NCBI RefSeq assembly: GCF_012726295.1
Contig: NZ_JABAOB010000004.1
Span: 434,001-498,000, forward strand
Source: Chitinophaga sp. Ak27
GTDB lineage: Bacteria > Bacteroidota > Bacteroidia > Chitinophagales > Chitinophagaceae
Direction: 5' to 3'
DNA: 64,000 bases
The translations under genes and the position numbers were made by a program. The number at the start of each line of letters is the position of its first letter. Within the stretch, counting starts at the first letter, position 1. This document shows, one piece after another, positions 52,471-61,193 of the stretch. Below the pieces are notes generated by a model. That model ran no database searches. It saw nothing but the letters and a program-made list of their open reading frames with translations, and had not been told where the DNA came from.

Positions 52471-52638
52471 GATAATTGTCTTTTAGAATGATTAGATTAA
52501 GAATGTTGTTTGTTGATTTGTATAGTAAAAATACACCAGTAACAAGGGCATAATTGGCAAGTTTCGGTGAACAGGGAATTACTGTCGTTGAACAGGGGGA
52601 AATGTACGTTAATGTATGCCGCGATACGTGAAATACAG

Positions 52639-54837
52639 CTACAATAGGATGTTGATCGCTTCTTGTACAGCCTGTATACACAGATGTTTCAGGGTATTGA
52701 ACTGACCCGCCACAACTGCTGCATGATAATTATTTTCCTGTACTTTTTCGAGTGGTTCCAGGATGGGATAGAGATGGTCCTCCAAGCCAATAAAGGATAC
52801 GGTGGTTTTGAGATTATGTGCACTGGCGCGGATAGCGGCAATGTCTTCCGCTGCCACTGCTTTTTTCAACAGGGATAACTCTTCCGGTAGCTGTGCGATG
52901 AACTGTTCCAGCATGTTTTTTTCAAAGCTGGTATTGCCCTTGGATAAATCATGCAGGTAATGCATATTTATCAGCTGATGGGTACCATTTTCATGCGGTA
53001 AGTAATTGGTAGCAGGTAGTTCCCGTGGAGGAAGCTTCCCGATATATACCTGGATGAGTTTATACAGCTCTTCTTCAATAATGGGTTTTGAAATATACTC
53101 ATTCATACCCATCTGCAAACATTTTTCCCTTTCTCCTGTCATGGCATGGGCTGTCATGGCAATAACCGGGATGGTGGAGTGAAGTTCGTTGCGGATAGCC
53201 TGTACGGCGCTATAGCCGTCCATTTCCGGCATTTGGATATCCATGAGTACCAGGTCGAAATGTTGCTTATCTAACGCCTGTAATACCTCTTTTCCGTTGG
53301 TGACAATTTTATATTGCAGGTGCCAGCCGGTCAGCAGGTGGCGTAGCAGGTTCTGATTGAGTTTATTGTCTTCCGCGACCAGTATGCGCACATCAGGATG
53401 TAACGGTAATTGATCGTTTTCTGTGAAGTAAGAATTGCCTTCCTCCAGCAAGGAATCTGCCAGGGTATAGGGCAGTTCCACTTTAAAGGTAGTGCCTTCT
53501 CCCGGCTTGCTTTCTACAGAAATAAAACCATTTTGCAGTTCTATCAGTTGTTTAACGATCGTTAAGCCTAAACCGGTACCTCCGAATTTACGGGTAGTAG
53601 AGGCCTCCGCCTGGTTGAAGCGATCGAATATAGCGTCGAGTTTGGAGGGATCAATACCGATACCGGTGTCACTAACGGTAAACAATATACGAACGGCGTT
53701 ATCTTCCGCCCAGATCTTAGCGGCATGTATATGTACGCTTCCTTCCTGGGTAAACTTTACGGCATTGCTGGCCAGATTAACCAGCACCTGGGTAAGGCGC
53801 ATTACATCACCATATAGTATATCAGGTACATTATCGTCAATGGTCACCGACAGCTGCAGTTGTTTTTCTTCTGCTTTAGGTTTGAACATAGTGTTTACAC
53901 CATGTAGCACACTGCGTAAACTAAAGGCGCTGGCTTCGATACGCATCATACCGGACTCTATTTTAGAGATATCCAGGATATCGTTGATGATTTCCAGCAA
54001 ACTTTGTCCCGCGTTTTCGATGGCTCCCACATATTCCTTTGATTTATCGGTGAGGGGTTGTGCTTTCAATAAATGGGTGAATCCTAGTACGGCATTCATG
54101 GGTGTGCGGATTTCATGGCTCATATTAGCCAGGAACTGGTCTTTCACAGCGGCCAGTTTTTTCTCCTGCTGCTGGGACGCATCGAGCGCTTCAATCAATT
54201 GCTCTTGCCGGTGTATGCGGCTGGTAATATATAGGAATGCCAGCAGGCTGGTGAGACAGGCAAAGAAAACGAGTACACTTCCCCAGCTTTGCGCTTTCTG
54301 TCCGCTGCTGTCAATCAGGTGGGTGGTACGGTTTACTTCTGTTTGCCGGGTGGTGTCGAGTTGCCGGATAATGCTGTTGATCGCTTCACCCAGGCGTTTT
54401 CCTTTCTGGTTATTGATCATTCTTTCTGCAGCCCATTTGCCGTTGCTATAGAAAGTATCGAGCACCATCAGGTTAAAGTTATTCTTCTCATCTACCAGGT
54501 AATTAAGCTGGGTGAGCAATCTTTCTGTACTATCGTTTTTGATGATTTTATTAATCTCTTTGAGGTCGGCTTTGATAACGGCTATTTCGGCTTCGATGCC
54601 GGTAATATGGGTGGTATCCTGGGAAATGACCGCTCCGCGTACTTTACTGTCGGTCCTGGCCATATTGGTTTGCAGCTTCTGTAATTCATTCTTTACATTC
54701 AGTTCCTGCAGGAGTTGTTCATTGCCTTTAATCAGTTTACGGATATTATTGGCGGAGTTAAATTGAAGCACAACAAACAATATCATTCCAGTAATGAACA
54801 GGCCGAGGAGGTAATATTTGATTCTTTTTGGCTGCAT
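52639..54837 (-). CDS. Hybrid sensor histidine kinase (CHASE3-like, REC, Hpt)
   Basis: A 732-residue membrane kinase. TM1 at ~8-26; extracytoplasmic helical sensor (~30-183) resembling CHASE3; TM2 ~186-206; HisKA with His241 in ANMSHEIRTPMNAVLGF; HATPase_c with NLASNAVKFT, DTGIGI and GGTGLGLTI; a REC domain (about 475-595) with VAEDNKLNQ and LVLMDIQMP; and a C-terminal Hpt domain (~635-732) with the phospho-His in SAHNLKTT. The multistep phosphorelay is complete in one protein up to an unknown output regulator; the LytTR regulator encoded just upstream on the same strand (55358) is a candidate. Confidence 0.94.
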   Translation of the reverse strand: MQPKRIKYYLLGLFITGMILFVVLQFNSANNIRKLIKGNEQLLQELNVKNELQKLQTNMARTDSKVRGAVISQDTTHITGIEAEIAVIKADLKEINKIIKNDSTERLLTQLNYLVDEKNNFNLMVLDTFYSNGKWAAERMINNQKGKRLGEAINSIIRQLDTTRQTEVNRTTHLIDSSGQKAQSWGSVLVFFACLTSLLAFLYITSRIHRQEQLIEALDASQQQEKKLAAVKDQFLANMSHEIRTPMNAVLGFTHLLKAQPLTDKSKEYVGAIENAGQSLLEIINDILDISKIESGMMRIEASAFSLRSVLHGVNTMFKPKAEEKQLQLSVTIDDNVPDILYGDVMRLTQVLVNLASNAVKFTQEGSVHIHAAKIWAEDNAVRILFTVSDTGIGIDPSKLDAIFDRFNQAEASTTRKFGGTGLGLTIVKQLIELQNGFISVESKPGEGTTFKVELPYTLADSLLEEGNSYFTENDQLPLHPDVRILVAEDNKLNQNLLRHLLTGWHLQYKIVTNGKEVLQALDKQHFDLVLMDIQMPEMDGYSAVQAIRNELHSTIPVIAMTAHAMTGEREKCLQMGMNEYISKPIIEEELYKLIQVYIGKLPPRELPATNYLPHENGTHQLINMHYLHDLSKGNTSFEKNMLEQFIAQLPEELSLLKKAVAAEDIAAIRASAHNLKTTVSFIGLEDHLYPILEPLEKVQENNYHAAVVAGQFNTLKHLCIQAVQEAINILL

Positions 54838-54918
54838 GACAGTTTAGTACATATAAAACGCTGATATAGGATGCCAGTTCATTAAAAGTACTTATTTATT
54901 CCAGAGTTCTTTAGAAAC

Positions 54919-54950
54919 TTAGCCTCAGAGCAACATTACTCTGAGGCTAA
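54919..54950 (-). terminator. Hairpin downstream of the 82-aa gene
   Basis: Perfect 12-base arms (54919-54930 with 54939-54950). The minus-strand tail is only moderately T-rich, so termination may be partial. Confidence 0.65.
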
Positions 54951-54980
54951 AATTTTAAAAAGGGAAATAATAAGTTATGC

Positions 54981-55229
54981 TTATTTTGCTTTTGGTGCAG
55001 CAGGAGTGGCAGGAGTAGCAGACTTAGCAGGCTTAGCATGATGGTGGTGATGCTTGGCATGCGCTTTATGTGACGCTTCTTTCGCCTCTTCTTTCTTTTC
55101 TTCCTGTTTTGTTTCCTTCATTTCCTTCTTAGCTTTCTCTTGCTTTGGCGCCGGTTTGTTTGTTTGAGCAAATACTGATGCACTCATAAACAACATAGCT
55201 GCAGCGATGATAATACTAAACTTTTTCAT
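54981..55229 (-). CDS. Tiny secreted Lys/Ala/Glu/His-rich protein (82 aa)
   Basis: Signal peptide (1-~22, VFAQT) followed by a low-complexity charged stretch (KQEKAKKEMKETKQEEKKEE), a histidine-rich cluster (HKAHAKHHHHHAKP, residues ~53-66) and an Ala/Pro/Thr tail. The His cluster could bind metal ions. Composition and size parallel the 70-aa protein at 52258. It sits between the hybrid kinase and the LytTR regulator, with a hairpin after it. Function unknown. Confidence 0.8.
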   Translation of the reverse strand: MKKFSIIIAAAMLFMSASVFAQTNKPAPKQEKAKKEMKETKQEEKKEEAKEASHKAHAKHHHHHAKPAKSATPATPAAPKAK

Positions 55230-55357
55230 GGTTGTATACTTTAATTAGTGATCAATTTGTTTGACGACCTAAAGATACAACGGGTTCAAAGGCAGTATTT
55301 TAACTTATGGCCCAATGGGCGGCAGCTATCGGTCAAAAAGGGGAAAGTGTCGTTGAA

Positions 55358-56053
55358 TCAAAGGAGGTTGAGCTTATTATTCAAGGCCGACCGGTATGCA
55401 TCTGCAACCGGGATGGCATTCTTCTGAATAATAATGGTACCGTCTTCTATAGACTCGATTTTGTCGAGCGCCACTATATAAGAACGGTGCACCCGCATAA
55501 ATTTCCCTGGTGGCAGCTTTTCTTCCAGCGCTTTCAGGGTGGTATGAATGGCATGAAACTTCTGAGGCGTATTCAGTTTTACATAATCGCCCATGGCTTC
55601 CAGGAAAAGGATATCTTCTGTTCGTATTCGCTTTAATATCCCATTGTCCCGTATAAACACAAATTCGTTGTCGGATACCTGTAACTCCCGGTTGTTGCTG
55701 TCGATGATTTCCCGGGCTTTTTCAATGGCCTGGATAAACCTGGCAGGAGGTACGGGTTTGATCAGATAGTCGGCCACATTCAACTCAAACGCTTCTACGG
55801 CATACTCTTTTTTTACCGTGGTAAAGATAATTACCGGACGCTTTTTCCCCAGGTTGCGGGTCAGCTCCAACCCACTCATGCCGGGCATCTCAATATCCAG
55901 GAGCAGGAGATCTATTTTCTCTTTTTGCAAAATATTGTAGGCTTCCATGGCGCTGTTGCATTCGCCTACAACCTGCAACTGCTCTACGTGACTGGCCAGC
56001 TGCCTCATGGCAGTACGCGCCAGCTTATTATCGTCTACTATCAGGCAATTCAT
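55358..56053 (-). CDS. LytTR-type response regulator
   Basis: A 231-residue regulator: REC domain with phospho-acceptor Asp53 in LLLLDIEMPGMSG and conserved Lys in DYLIKP, then a LytTR DNA-binding domain (~130-230; VFIRDNGILKRIRTEDILFLEA, FMRVHRSYIVAL). LytTR regulators of this kind usually pair with LytS-like kinases, not found next to it; the closest kinase is the hybrid protein at 52639. Confidence 0.94.
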   Translation of the reverse strand: MNCLIVDDNKLARTAMRQLASHVEQLQVVGECNSAMEAYNILQKEKIDLLLLDIEMPGMSGLELTRNLGKKRPVIIFTTVKKEYAVEAFELNVADYLIKPVPPARFIQAIEKAREIIDSNNRELQVSDNEFVFIRDNGILKRIRTEDILFLEAMGDYVKLNTPQKFHAIHTTLKALEEKLPPGKFMRVHRSYIVALDKIESIEDGTIIIQKNAIPVADAYRSALNNKLNLL

Positions 56054-56157
56054 GCGGCTAATTTAAGGACAATTCATAATATAATATCATCTCAGCCATA
56101 ACTATCGATAAACAATCATCTCTGTTCACTATCTCTTTAAAAATTTAAAATATTTCA

Positions 56158-56165
56158 TATATTTG
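56158..56165 (+). promoter_or_regulatory. Candidate -7 box of the 56184 gene
   Basis: TATATTTG matches TAnnTTTG; transcription would start about 10 nt before the ATG. Confidence 0.5.
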
Positions 56166-56183
56166 AAATTACTAATTAATTGA

Positions 56184-57797
56184 ATGATGATATATCTAAG
56201 ATGGCCGGTTCTTTTAGTGGGATTAATGCTTAGTACAGCGGCTCTTGCGCAGATACCCATTGTTACCATGGGACCAGCCTTCGGAGAGCCGGGAGACGGC
56301 TGGGATAAATTGCTGCAACTGAAAAATGGCAACACCGTATACCTGCATTTTGGAAATAAAGAAGGACTGATATTAACTATATATAACCCACAAAGGGAGC
56401 CGGTTGTAATTGATACGATACACACCACGCAGTGGAATGCGGCCGACCTGGAATCGACAGAAATAGACGGGATTTACGAGATCAACGGGCAACCGGTTAT
56501 TTTCCTGCAACAGCTGGCGAAATATAACCCGGTATTATATCGCCTGGTTCTGGACGGCCAAACCGGCCAGTTACTGCGGGAAGATAAACTGGGAGAACTA
56601 CCGTCAATACAGCATCACAGCGTATTTGCGGAAGATAATCTTGCTTCCCACGATTGCTATGTAGAAAAGGACCCCGACAGCGATTACTATGCGGTGGCCC
56701 TGTTTTCGGGCGCAGCTATCCAGAAAAACGATAGCATTCACGAACGCATACAAGTATTGCATTTTTCGCCGTCGCATGAAATGATCCACCATGGATGGTT
56801 TTACCTGCCCGATACATCGTATAGCTATTTCAGTTACATCGATATGGCCGTACAAGGTAAAGAAAAAGTATACCTGGCAACTGTTGGATTTAATGCTAAA
56901 AGAAGAGAAGGAGATGCGGCGCCGAAAGTGATCTTCTCCATGCTATCGCCCGACTCGGCCACCTTTGCCCACCGGGTGCTCGACTATACTGCCGGCGCAG
57001 GTAATATGACCGGGTACTTACGGTCCGCCACTACATTGTCGCAGGTATACCTCTTACTGAATCATCCGGTCAATGGCATGATGATGAACGTTTTTCAGGC
57101 GCCCAATGGAAAGCTACGCAGGCATGTGGACTGGACGTTTCCCGAACTCAACAGCAAAGCGCAACAGGAGCTGGGTTATAAGGGCGACTTTAAAGGAACG
57201 CCACAACGATTACTGCTACACGAAGATGGCAGCAGTACACTCCTCCTGGAAAACCTGTCGTTTTACAAACAGGGTAATTCGCAAATCAACAAGCTCCATA
57301 CCAACCTGGGCGACATTGGCATCAGCCGGCTCGATACCGCCGGGCGGGAACAAAGCGCTGTGGCAGTATCCAAGTACCAGGTTATTACCGGCATATGCGA
57401 GCCTTTCCAGCTGCAACGCCGGGCCAAGAGCGCATGGGTATTTCGCAATAAAATTGCCGCCCTCAATACGAATACCTATCTTTCTTATGATTACATCACC
57501 ACACCCGATGCATCTTTTGTATTGTTTAACGACTACCTGCAATACCTGGATACCGGTGGTCAGGATCGGGTGCGCAAGCCGCTGAAGTTCGCTATAGATG
57601 CTAATTTCATCTGTTGTCGTTTGTATAATGGTAAAATAGAAAAGCTCTTTTTATTTGGCATGCCGGAGGTAACGAAGGGATATGCCTGTATGATTGGCGC
57701 TGCGGATTACAACGATGCTTCCCGTACCTATGCTACTGTGGTGATTTCACGAAAAGGACTGGAAAAGAAAGCCAATATTGCCTGGATAAGATTTTAA
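56184..57797 (+). CDS. Exported hypothetical protein, possible beta-propeller
   Basis: A 537-residue protein with signal peptide (1-~22, ALAQ). The remainder is rich in beta-strands with repeated aromatic/Asp patterns (KLLQLKNGNTVYLHFGNKEG, HHSVFAEDNLASHDCYVEKD), compatible with a beta-propeller, but no family signature was recognised. It is alone on the plus strand; its stop is 7 bp from the stop of the convergent nfi gene. Confidence 0.7.
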   Translation: MMIYLRWPVLLVGLMLSTAALAQIPIVTMGPAFGEPGDGWDKLLQLKNGNTVYLHFGNKEGLILTIYNPQREPVVIDTIHTTQWNAADLESTEIDGIYEINGQPVIFLQQLAKYNPVLYRLVLDGQTGQLLREDKLGELPSIQHHSVFAEDNLASHDCYVEKDPDSDYYAVALFSGAAIQKNDSIHERIQVLHFSPSHEMIHHGWFYLPDTSYSYFSYIDMAVQGKEKVYLATVGFNAKRREGDAAPKVIFSMLSPDSATFAHRVLDYTAGAGNMTGYLRSATTLSQVYLLLNHPVNGMMMNVFQAPNGKLRRHVDWTFPELNSKAQQELGYKGDFKGTPQRLLLHEDGSSTLLLENLSFYKQGNSQINKLHTNLGDIGISRLDTAGREQSAVAVSKYQVITGICEPFQLQRRAKSAWVFRNKIAALNTNTYLSYDYITTPDASFVLFNDYLQYLDTGGQDRVRKPLKFAIDANFICCRLYNGKIEKLFLFGMPEVTKGYACMIGAADYNDASRTYATVVISRKGLEKKANIAWIRF

Positions 57798-57804
57798 TGA
57801 AGCG

Positions 57805-58503
57805 TCAGCTTATTTCCATCCATCCTTCCGGGATGGCGCCCAGGCGGAACTGATTCACGGCATTGTGCGCCAGCCGGGTAGGTTCGGGCAACCGGTATTT
57901 TTGTATACACTGCCGGAGAATACGCAGACTATCAGGAACATCGATCAGGTGGCCGGGGGAAACAAAGATGGGTTTTACATTGGTCTTACTTCTCAATACA
58001 TTTCCCAACAGCTGGCCCTTTCGGTCTGTCAACGGGCTAACGCTGCCTTTTTCAGGCCTGGGTTCTTCATATACGCCATATAATTTTTTCTTGGCGCTAC
58101 CAATAGTGGCCTGTTGCGCCAGCACACCAAAATGGCTGGCAATGCCCATGCGGCGAGGGTGTGCAATGCCGTGTCCATCCACCACCAATATATCAGGCTT
58201 CAATGGCAGTTGCTCCCATGCATCCAGCAGGGCAGGTACTTCCCGGAAGGCGAGGAATCCGGGAACATAAGGGAAGTGCACTTCTTTCTTTACCAGGCTA
58301 TAACCCACTGGTATCAGCGATGGGAACTTTAGTAACACGATGCCCGCGTATACCGTTGTACTGAATTTATTGAAGGAAATATCGGCGCCTGCGACGTAGT
58401 TCAAAGGGCCTTTATATGGAATCAGCGTTACTTTTTCCTGTAGCTCCCGTTGCAACAGGGTGGCTTCCGGAACAGTTAATTCATTATAATCAGGCATATC
58501 CAT
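57805..58503 (-). CDS. nfi: Endonuclease V
   Basis: Cleaves the second phosphodiester bond 3' to deoxyinosine and other deaminated bases to start repair. A 232-residue protein with all family landmarks: Asp41 in GADISF, YVPGFLAFRE (79-88, with Glu88), Asp109 in VVDGHGIAHPRRMG, and SHFGV. It is the last gene of a minus-strand operon after MgtC and DUF763, 16 bp downstream of the latter. Confidence 0.96.
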   Translation of the reverse strand: MDMPDYNELTVPEATLLQRELQEKVTLIPYKGPLNYVAGADISFNKFSTTVYAGIVLLKFPSLIPVGYSLVKKEVHFPYVPGFLAFREVPALLDAWEQLPLKPDILVVDGHGIAHPRRMGIASHFGVLAQQATIGSAKKKLYGVYEEPRPEKGSVSPLTDRKGQLLGNVLRSKTNVKPIFVSPGHLIDVPDSLRILRQCIQKYRLPEPTRLAHNAVNQFRLGAIPEGWMEIS

Positions 58504-58519
58504 TTGTTTACAGGTCCAT

Positions 58520-59728
58520 TCAGAAAAGGGTTAGTTGATCCCCGTTTTGAGGTGGCGTGGGTTTCACCGCTTTCCCAAAAACGGTTCTACCCCCGTATTG
58601 CCAGGAGTTTTGACGTTCCTGTTCAATTAATTTATCGAAGTTGGTGTTGGGTTCGAAATCTTTTTCTATTTGTTGTGATAAAACAGACAGCTTCCTGATC
58701 GCATCCTTTTTATCAGATTCCCCGATTTTAGCCTTATACAGGGCTTCTTTGAGTGTATGGATCGTTTCATCGTAAATGCGGGTAGGCACGGGGAAAGGAT
58801 GTCCGTCCTTACCTCCATGGGCAAACGAAAATCGGGCCGGGTCTTCAAACCGGGAAGGGGTACCATGTATCACTTCACTCACCAGGGTTAGTGACTGTAA
58901 CGTGCGCGGGCCTACGCCTTCGAGCATCAACAGTGTTTCGAAATTGGCGGGATTGGTGTCATGAGCTAATGCCAGTACGCTGCCCAGCCGTTTCAGGTTT
59001 ACATTTTCCGCTCGTACATCGTGGTGCGCCGGCATGATCAGCTGTTTTATTTCCGGCAGCAGGTGCGCTGGCTTTTCTTTGGTAAGTTGTAAGATGCCTG
59101 ACTTAGTGCTATCTGCCTGGAGATCGGTGAGGTTAAGGATTTGTCCCTGGTTGCGGCCGTAAATAAACGTATGCGGCGCTTCTGTAAAAGACTTAAAAGC
59201 GGCCGAATGCCAGTGATAACGCCGGGCCATGCTACTGGCGTCATTCATGCCCTGTTGCACTACCGCCCATTCTCCTTCGTCGGATAAAATAAAGGAATGC
59301 AGGTATAGCTGAAAGCCGTCCTGTATGGCGGTGTTATCTATCTTGGCAGTAAGCTTACTGCTGTATACCAGCTGATCGCCCGGCAGGCCGGTTTTATCGG
59401 CAATGGCGATGAGTTCGGCAGGTGTTTGTTTGCTGTGACGACCTTTGCCTCCGCAGATATAAATGCCCAATTCCGCCGCACGGGGATTAATGGCTTTTTT
59501 CAATGCACCCATCACACTGGTAGTAATACCGGAAGAATGCCAGTCCATGCCCAATACGCAGCCAAGTGCCTGGAACCAGCAGGGATCGCTGAGCCTTCTA
59601 ATCACTTCTCCTTTACCATAATCGGTCACAATGGCCTCTACAATAGCGCCGCCTAAAAGGCTCATGCGGCGGGCCAGCCAGGGCGGTACCTGGCCGTAGT
59701 GCAGTGGCATATCAGCATATGAAGGCAT
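58520..59728 (-). CDS. DUF763 protein with HhH motif and beta-clamp-binding tail
   Basis: A 402-residue DUF763 family protein (N-terminal ADMPLHYGQVPPWLARRM, ICGGKGRHSKQTP, MPAHHDVR, HGGKDGHPFPV). No catalytic activity is established for the family. A helix-hairpin-helix is evident at ~262-285 (LLMLEGVGPRTLQSL), typical of non-specific DNA binding. The last five residues are QLTLF, which fits the QL(S/D/T)LF consensus for binding the DnaN sliding clamp, and its position at the free C-terminus makes it accessible. It is encoded directly before nfi, so a role in DNA repair or replication-linked processing is likely (inference). Confidence 0.9.
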   Translation of the reverse strand: MPSYADMPLHYGQVPPWLARRMSLLGGAIVEAIVTDYGKGEVIRRLSDPCWFQALGCVLGMDWHSSGITTSVMGALKKAINPRAAELGIYICGGKGRHSKQTPAELIAIADKTGLPGDQLVYSSKLTAKIDNTAIQDGFQLYLHSFILSDEGEWAVVQQGMNDASSMARRYHWHSAAFKSFTEAPHTFIYGRNQGQILNLTDLQADSTKSGILQLTKEKPAHLLPEIKQLIMPAHHDVRAENVNLKRLGSVLALAHDTNPANFETLLMLEGVGPRTLQSLTLVSEVIHGTPSRFEDPARFSFAHGGKDGHPFPVPTRIYDETIHTLKEALYKAKIGESDKKDAIRKLSVLSQQIEKDFEPNTNFDKLIEQERQNSWQYGGRTVFGKAVKPTPPQNGDQLTLF

Positions 59729-59749
59729 ATAAAAAAATTAAGGCAGCTG

Positions 59750-60415
59750 TTATAAGGGATTAGCCTGGATCTGATATTCGAAGATGTCTTTGTGTTGTAG
59801 CAAAAATTCATCTAATTGTTCCATTTTGTCGCGATGGCCCCGCACAGCGTAGTTCATCTCTATTACATTTTCTTTCCTCACCGTCAGCATTTTCTTGTAT
59901 TTAAGATGAAACGATGCTAACATGGTTTCAATGTCGGGATGTGGAGATTTATCTTCATAAAAATAAATCGTGTATACCCGTTTATCGTTGATGTCGGCAA
60001 TACTTTTTTCCACGTATTCCAGCAATATTAATACCACCAAAGCCCCGGCCAGCGCAGTTGCTGCCAGCCAGTACTGACTCATTCCCACTGCCATTCCCAA
60101 TGCTGCGGCTATCCAGATAGAGGCGGCAGTTGTAATACCATCAATAGTGAAGTCACCTTTAAAGATAACGCCCGCGCCAATAAATCCAACACCTGTGAGA
60201 ATATTAGAAGCTATACGATCGGGGGAATTGGGAAATCCCATTTCGGCCGACAGGATGGTGAAAACTGTACTGCCAATGCAGATCAGCGTCATGGTACGCA
60301 TGCCTGCCGCTTTACGTTTGTACTCTCTTTCTATCCCCAGTAGCGAACCCACTAGCAGTGCGATCAATATTTTGAGGAGCTGATCTTCTTCTATGATTTG
60401 CAATACATGTTTCAT
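59750..60415 (-). CDS. MgtC/SapB family membrane protein
   Basis: A 221-residue protein with about four TM helices (residues ~12-130) and the MgtC signatures LVGSLLGIEREYKRKAAGMRT and GVGFIGAGVIFK. A soluble C-terminal domain (~150-221) resembles the ACT-like tail of longer family members. MgtC proteins are linked to survival in low Mg2+ and modulation of ATPases. First gene of the MgtC-DUF763-nfi operon, with 21 bp to DUF763; a well-spaced promoter lies upstream. Confidence 0.92.
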   Translation of the reverse strand: MKHVLQIIEEDQLLKILIALLVGSLLGIEREYKRKAAGMRTMTLICIGSTVFTILSAEMGFPNSPDRIASNILTGVGFIGAGVIFKGDFTIDGITTAASIWIAAALGMAVGMSQYWLAATALAGALVVLILLEYVEKSIADINDKRVYTIYFYEDKSPHPDIETMLASFHLKYKKMLTVRKENVIEMNYAVRGHRDKMEQLDEFLLQHKDIFEYQIQANPL

Positions 60416-60436
60416 GGGGCAAAAAATATCTTCTTA

Positions 60437-60466
60437 CAAATGTAAGCGTTGGCACAATTCTTTCAA
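60437..60466 (-). promoter_or_regulatory. Promoter of MgtC-DUF763-nfi operon
   Basis: On the minus strand TTG (60466-60464), exactly 19 bp, then TACATTTG (60444-60437): a complete match to the Bacteroidota -33/-7 promoter. Confidence 0.75.
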
Positions 60467-60541
60467 TACAAAATGAAAATTAAAGCACTCGTGTGTTTGT
60501 CGTTTTAACAGCCGCGTTTATTCACTATAAATTATGTCAGG

Positions 60542-60739
60542 ATGGAACCATTTTTTTATAAAGCCTGTATTATTATTTGCCTGACTGGAATGCTCAGCAT
60601 TTTTCTCTTCAGCTGCAGCGGCAGTAAAGAAGCCGGCAGGGAAGCAGATTCAGCGGCGGTGTCTATGCCCCGCGTAGACAGTACCAGTGTAATACCCGTG
60701 GATACCATGAATACAAAGCCTGATACAACACATCATTAA
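60542..60739 (+). CDS. Small lipoprotein (65 aa)
   Basis: A 65-residue protein with a hydrophobic leader and lipobox LFSCS (Cys25), followed by a 40-residue Ser/Thr/Asp-rich tail (VDSTSVIPVDTMNTKPDTTHH). No globular domain. Similar in type to the small lipoprotein 69 bp downstream. Function unknown. Confidence 0.65.
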   Translation: MEPFFYKACIIICLTGMLSIFLFSCSGSKEAGREADSAAVSMPRVDSTSVIPVDTMNTKPDTTHH

Positions 60740-60807
60740 CCAGACATCGGCGAGGGGAAGTAGCTGGTTAACTCATTCAAATGATTACTTCACCTTAAAC
60801 AGTCAAT

Positions 60808-61065
60808 ATGATGAAAGTATCAAACATGTTCCTGGCAGCGGGAGTAGCCACATTAATGTTAGTCGCCTGTGGAAACGGACGGCATACGGCTACAGATTCT
60901 CTCAACACTTCCACAGATTCAGTTGGAATGGGTACGGGAACCGTTACACCAGCAGATACCGCGCCGGCAGCCCAAACGCCTCCGGGAGCTATCAATCCCG
61001 GGGAAGATTCAGCCCGCTATGGTACTGGCGCCGGGGATTCATCCAAAAACAGACCACGTCGTTAG
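60808..61065 (+). CDS. Small lipoprotein (85 aa)
   Basis: An 85-residue protein (start MMKVSNMF; the second Met, 60811, is equally possible) with lipobox LMLVAC (Cys21) and a low-complexity Thr/Asp/Gly/Pro tail ending in basic residues (KNRPRR). Probably a surface-exposed, unstructured lipoprotein. A long hairpin follows at 61076. Confidence 0.65.
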   Translation: MMKVSNMFLAAGVATLMLVACGNGRHTATDSLNTSTDSVGMGTGTVTPADTAPAAQTPPGAINPGEDSARYGTGAGDSSKNRPRR

Positions 61066-61075
61066 TACGTCACCC

Positions 61076-61120
61076 GATGCCTCCAGTGTTTATACCTTGC
61101 AGGTAAACAATGGAGGCATC
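61076..61120 (+). terminator. Terminator-like hairpin after small lipoprotein genes
   Basis: Arms 61076-61085 and 61111-61120 (10 bp perfect) with an inner GTTTA..ACC/GGTAAAC stem; followed by ATTATTTTAT. Confidence 0.7.
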
Positions 61121-61144
61121 ATTATTTTATCTCGTTTTTTGCAA

Positions 61145-61152
61145 TATATTTG
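61145..61152 (+). promoter_or_regulatory. Candidate -7 box of ABC exporter promoter
   Basis: TATATTTG, a perfect TAnnTTTG match; about 41 bp before the ATG. Confidence 0.5.
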
Positions 61153-61193
61153 GATATCGTTCGTCAACCTCTATATAAAAAGTCTATATCCGA

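Noticed and set aside
53492..54451. 319-aa plus-strand ORF inside the hybrid kinase gene
   Set aside because: Antisense shadow of a clear HisKA/HATPase/REC coding region.
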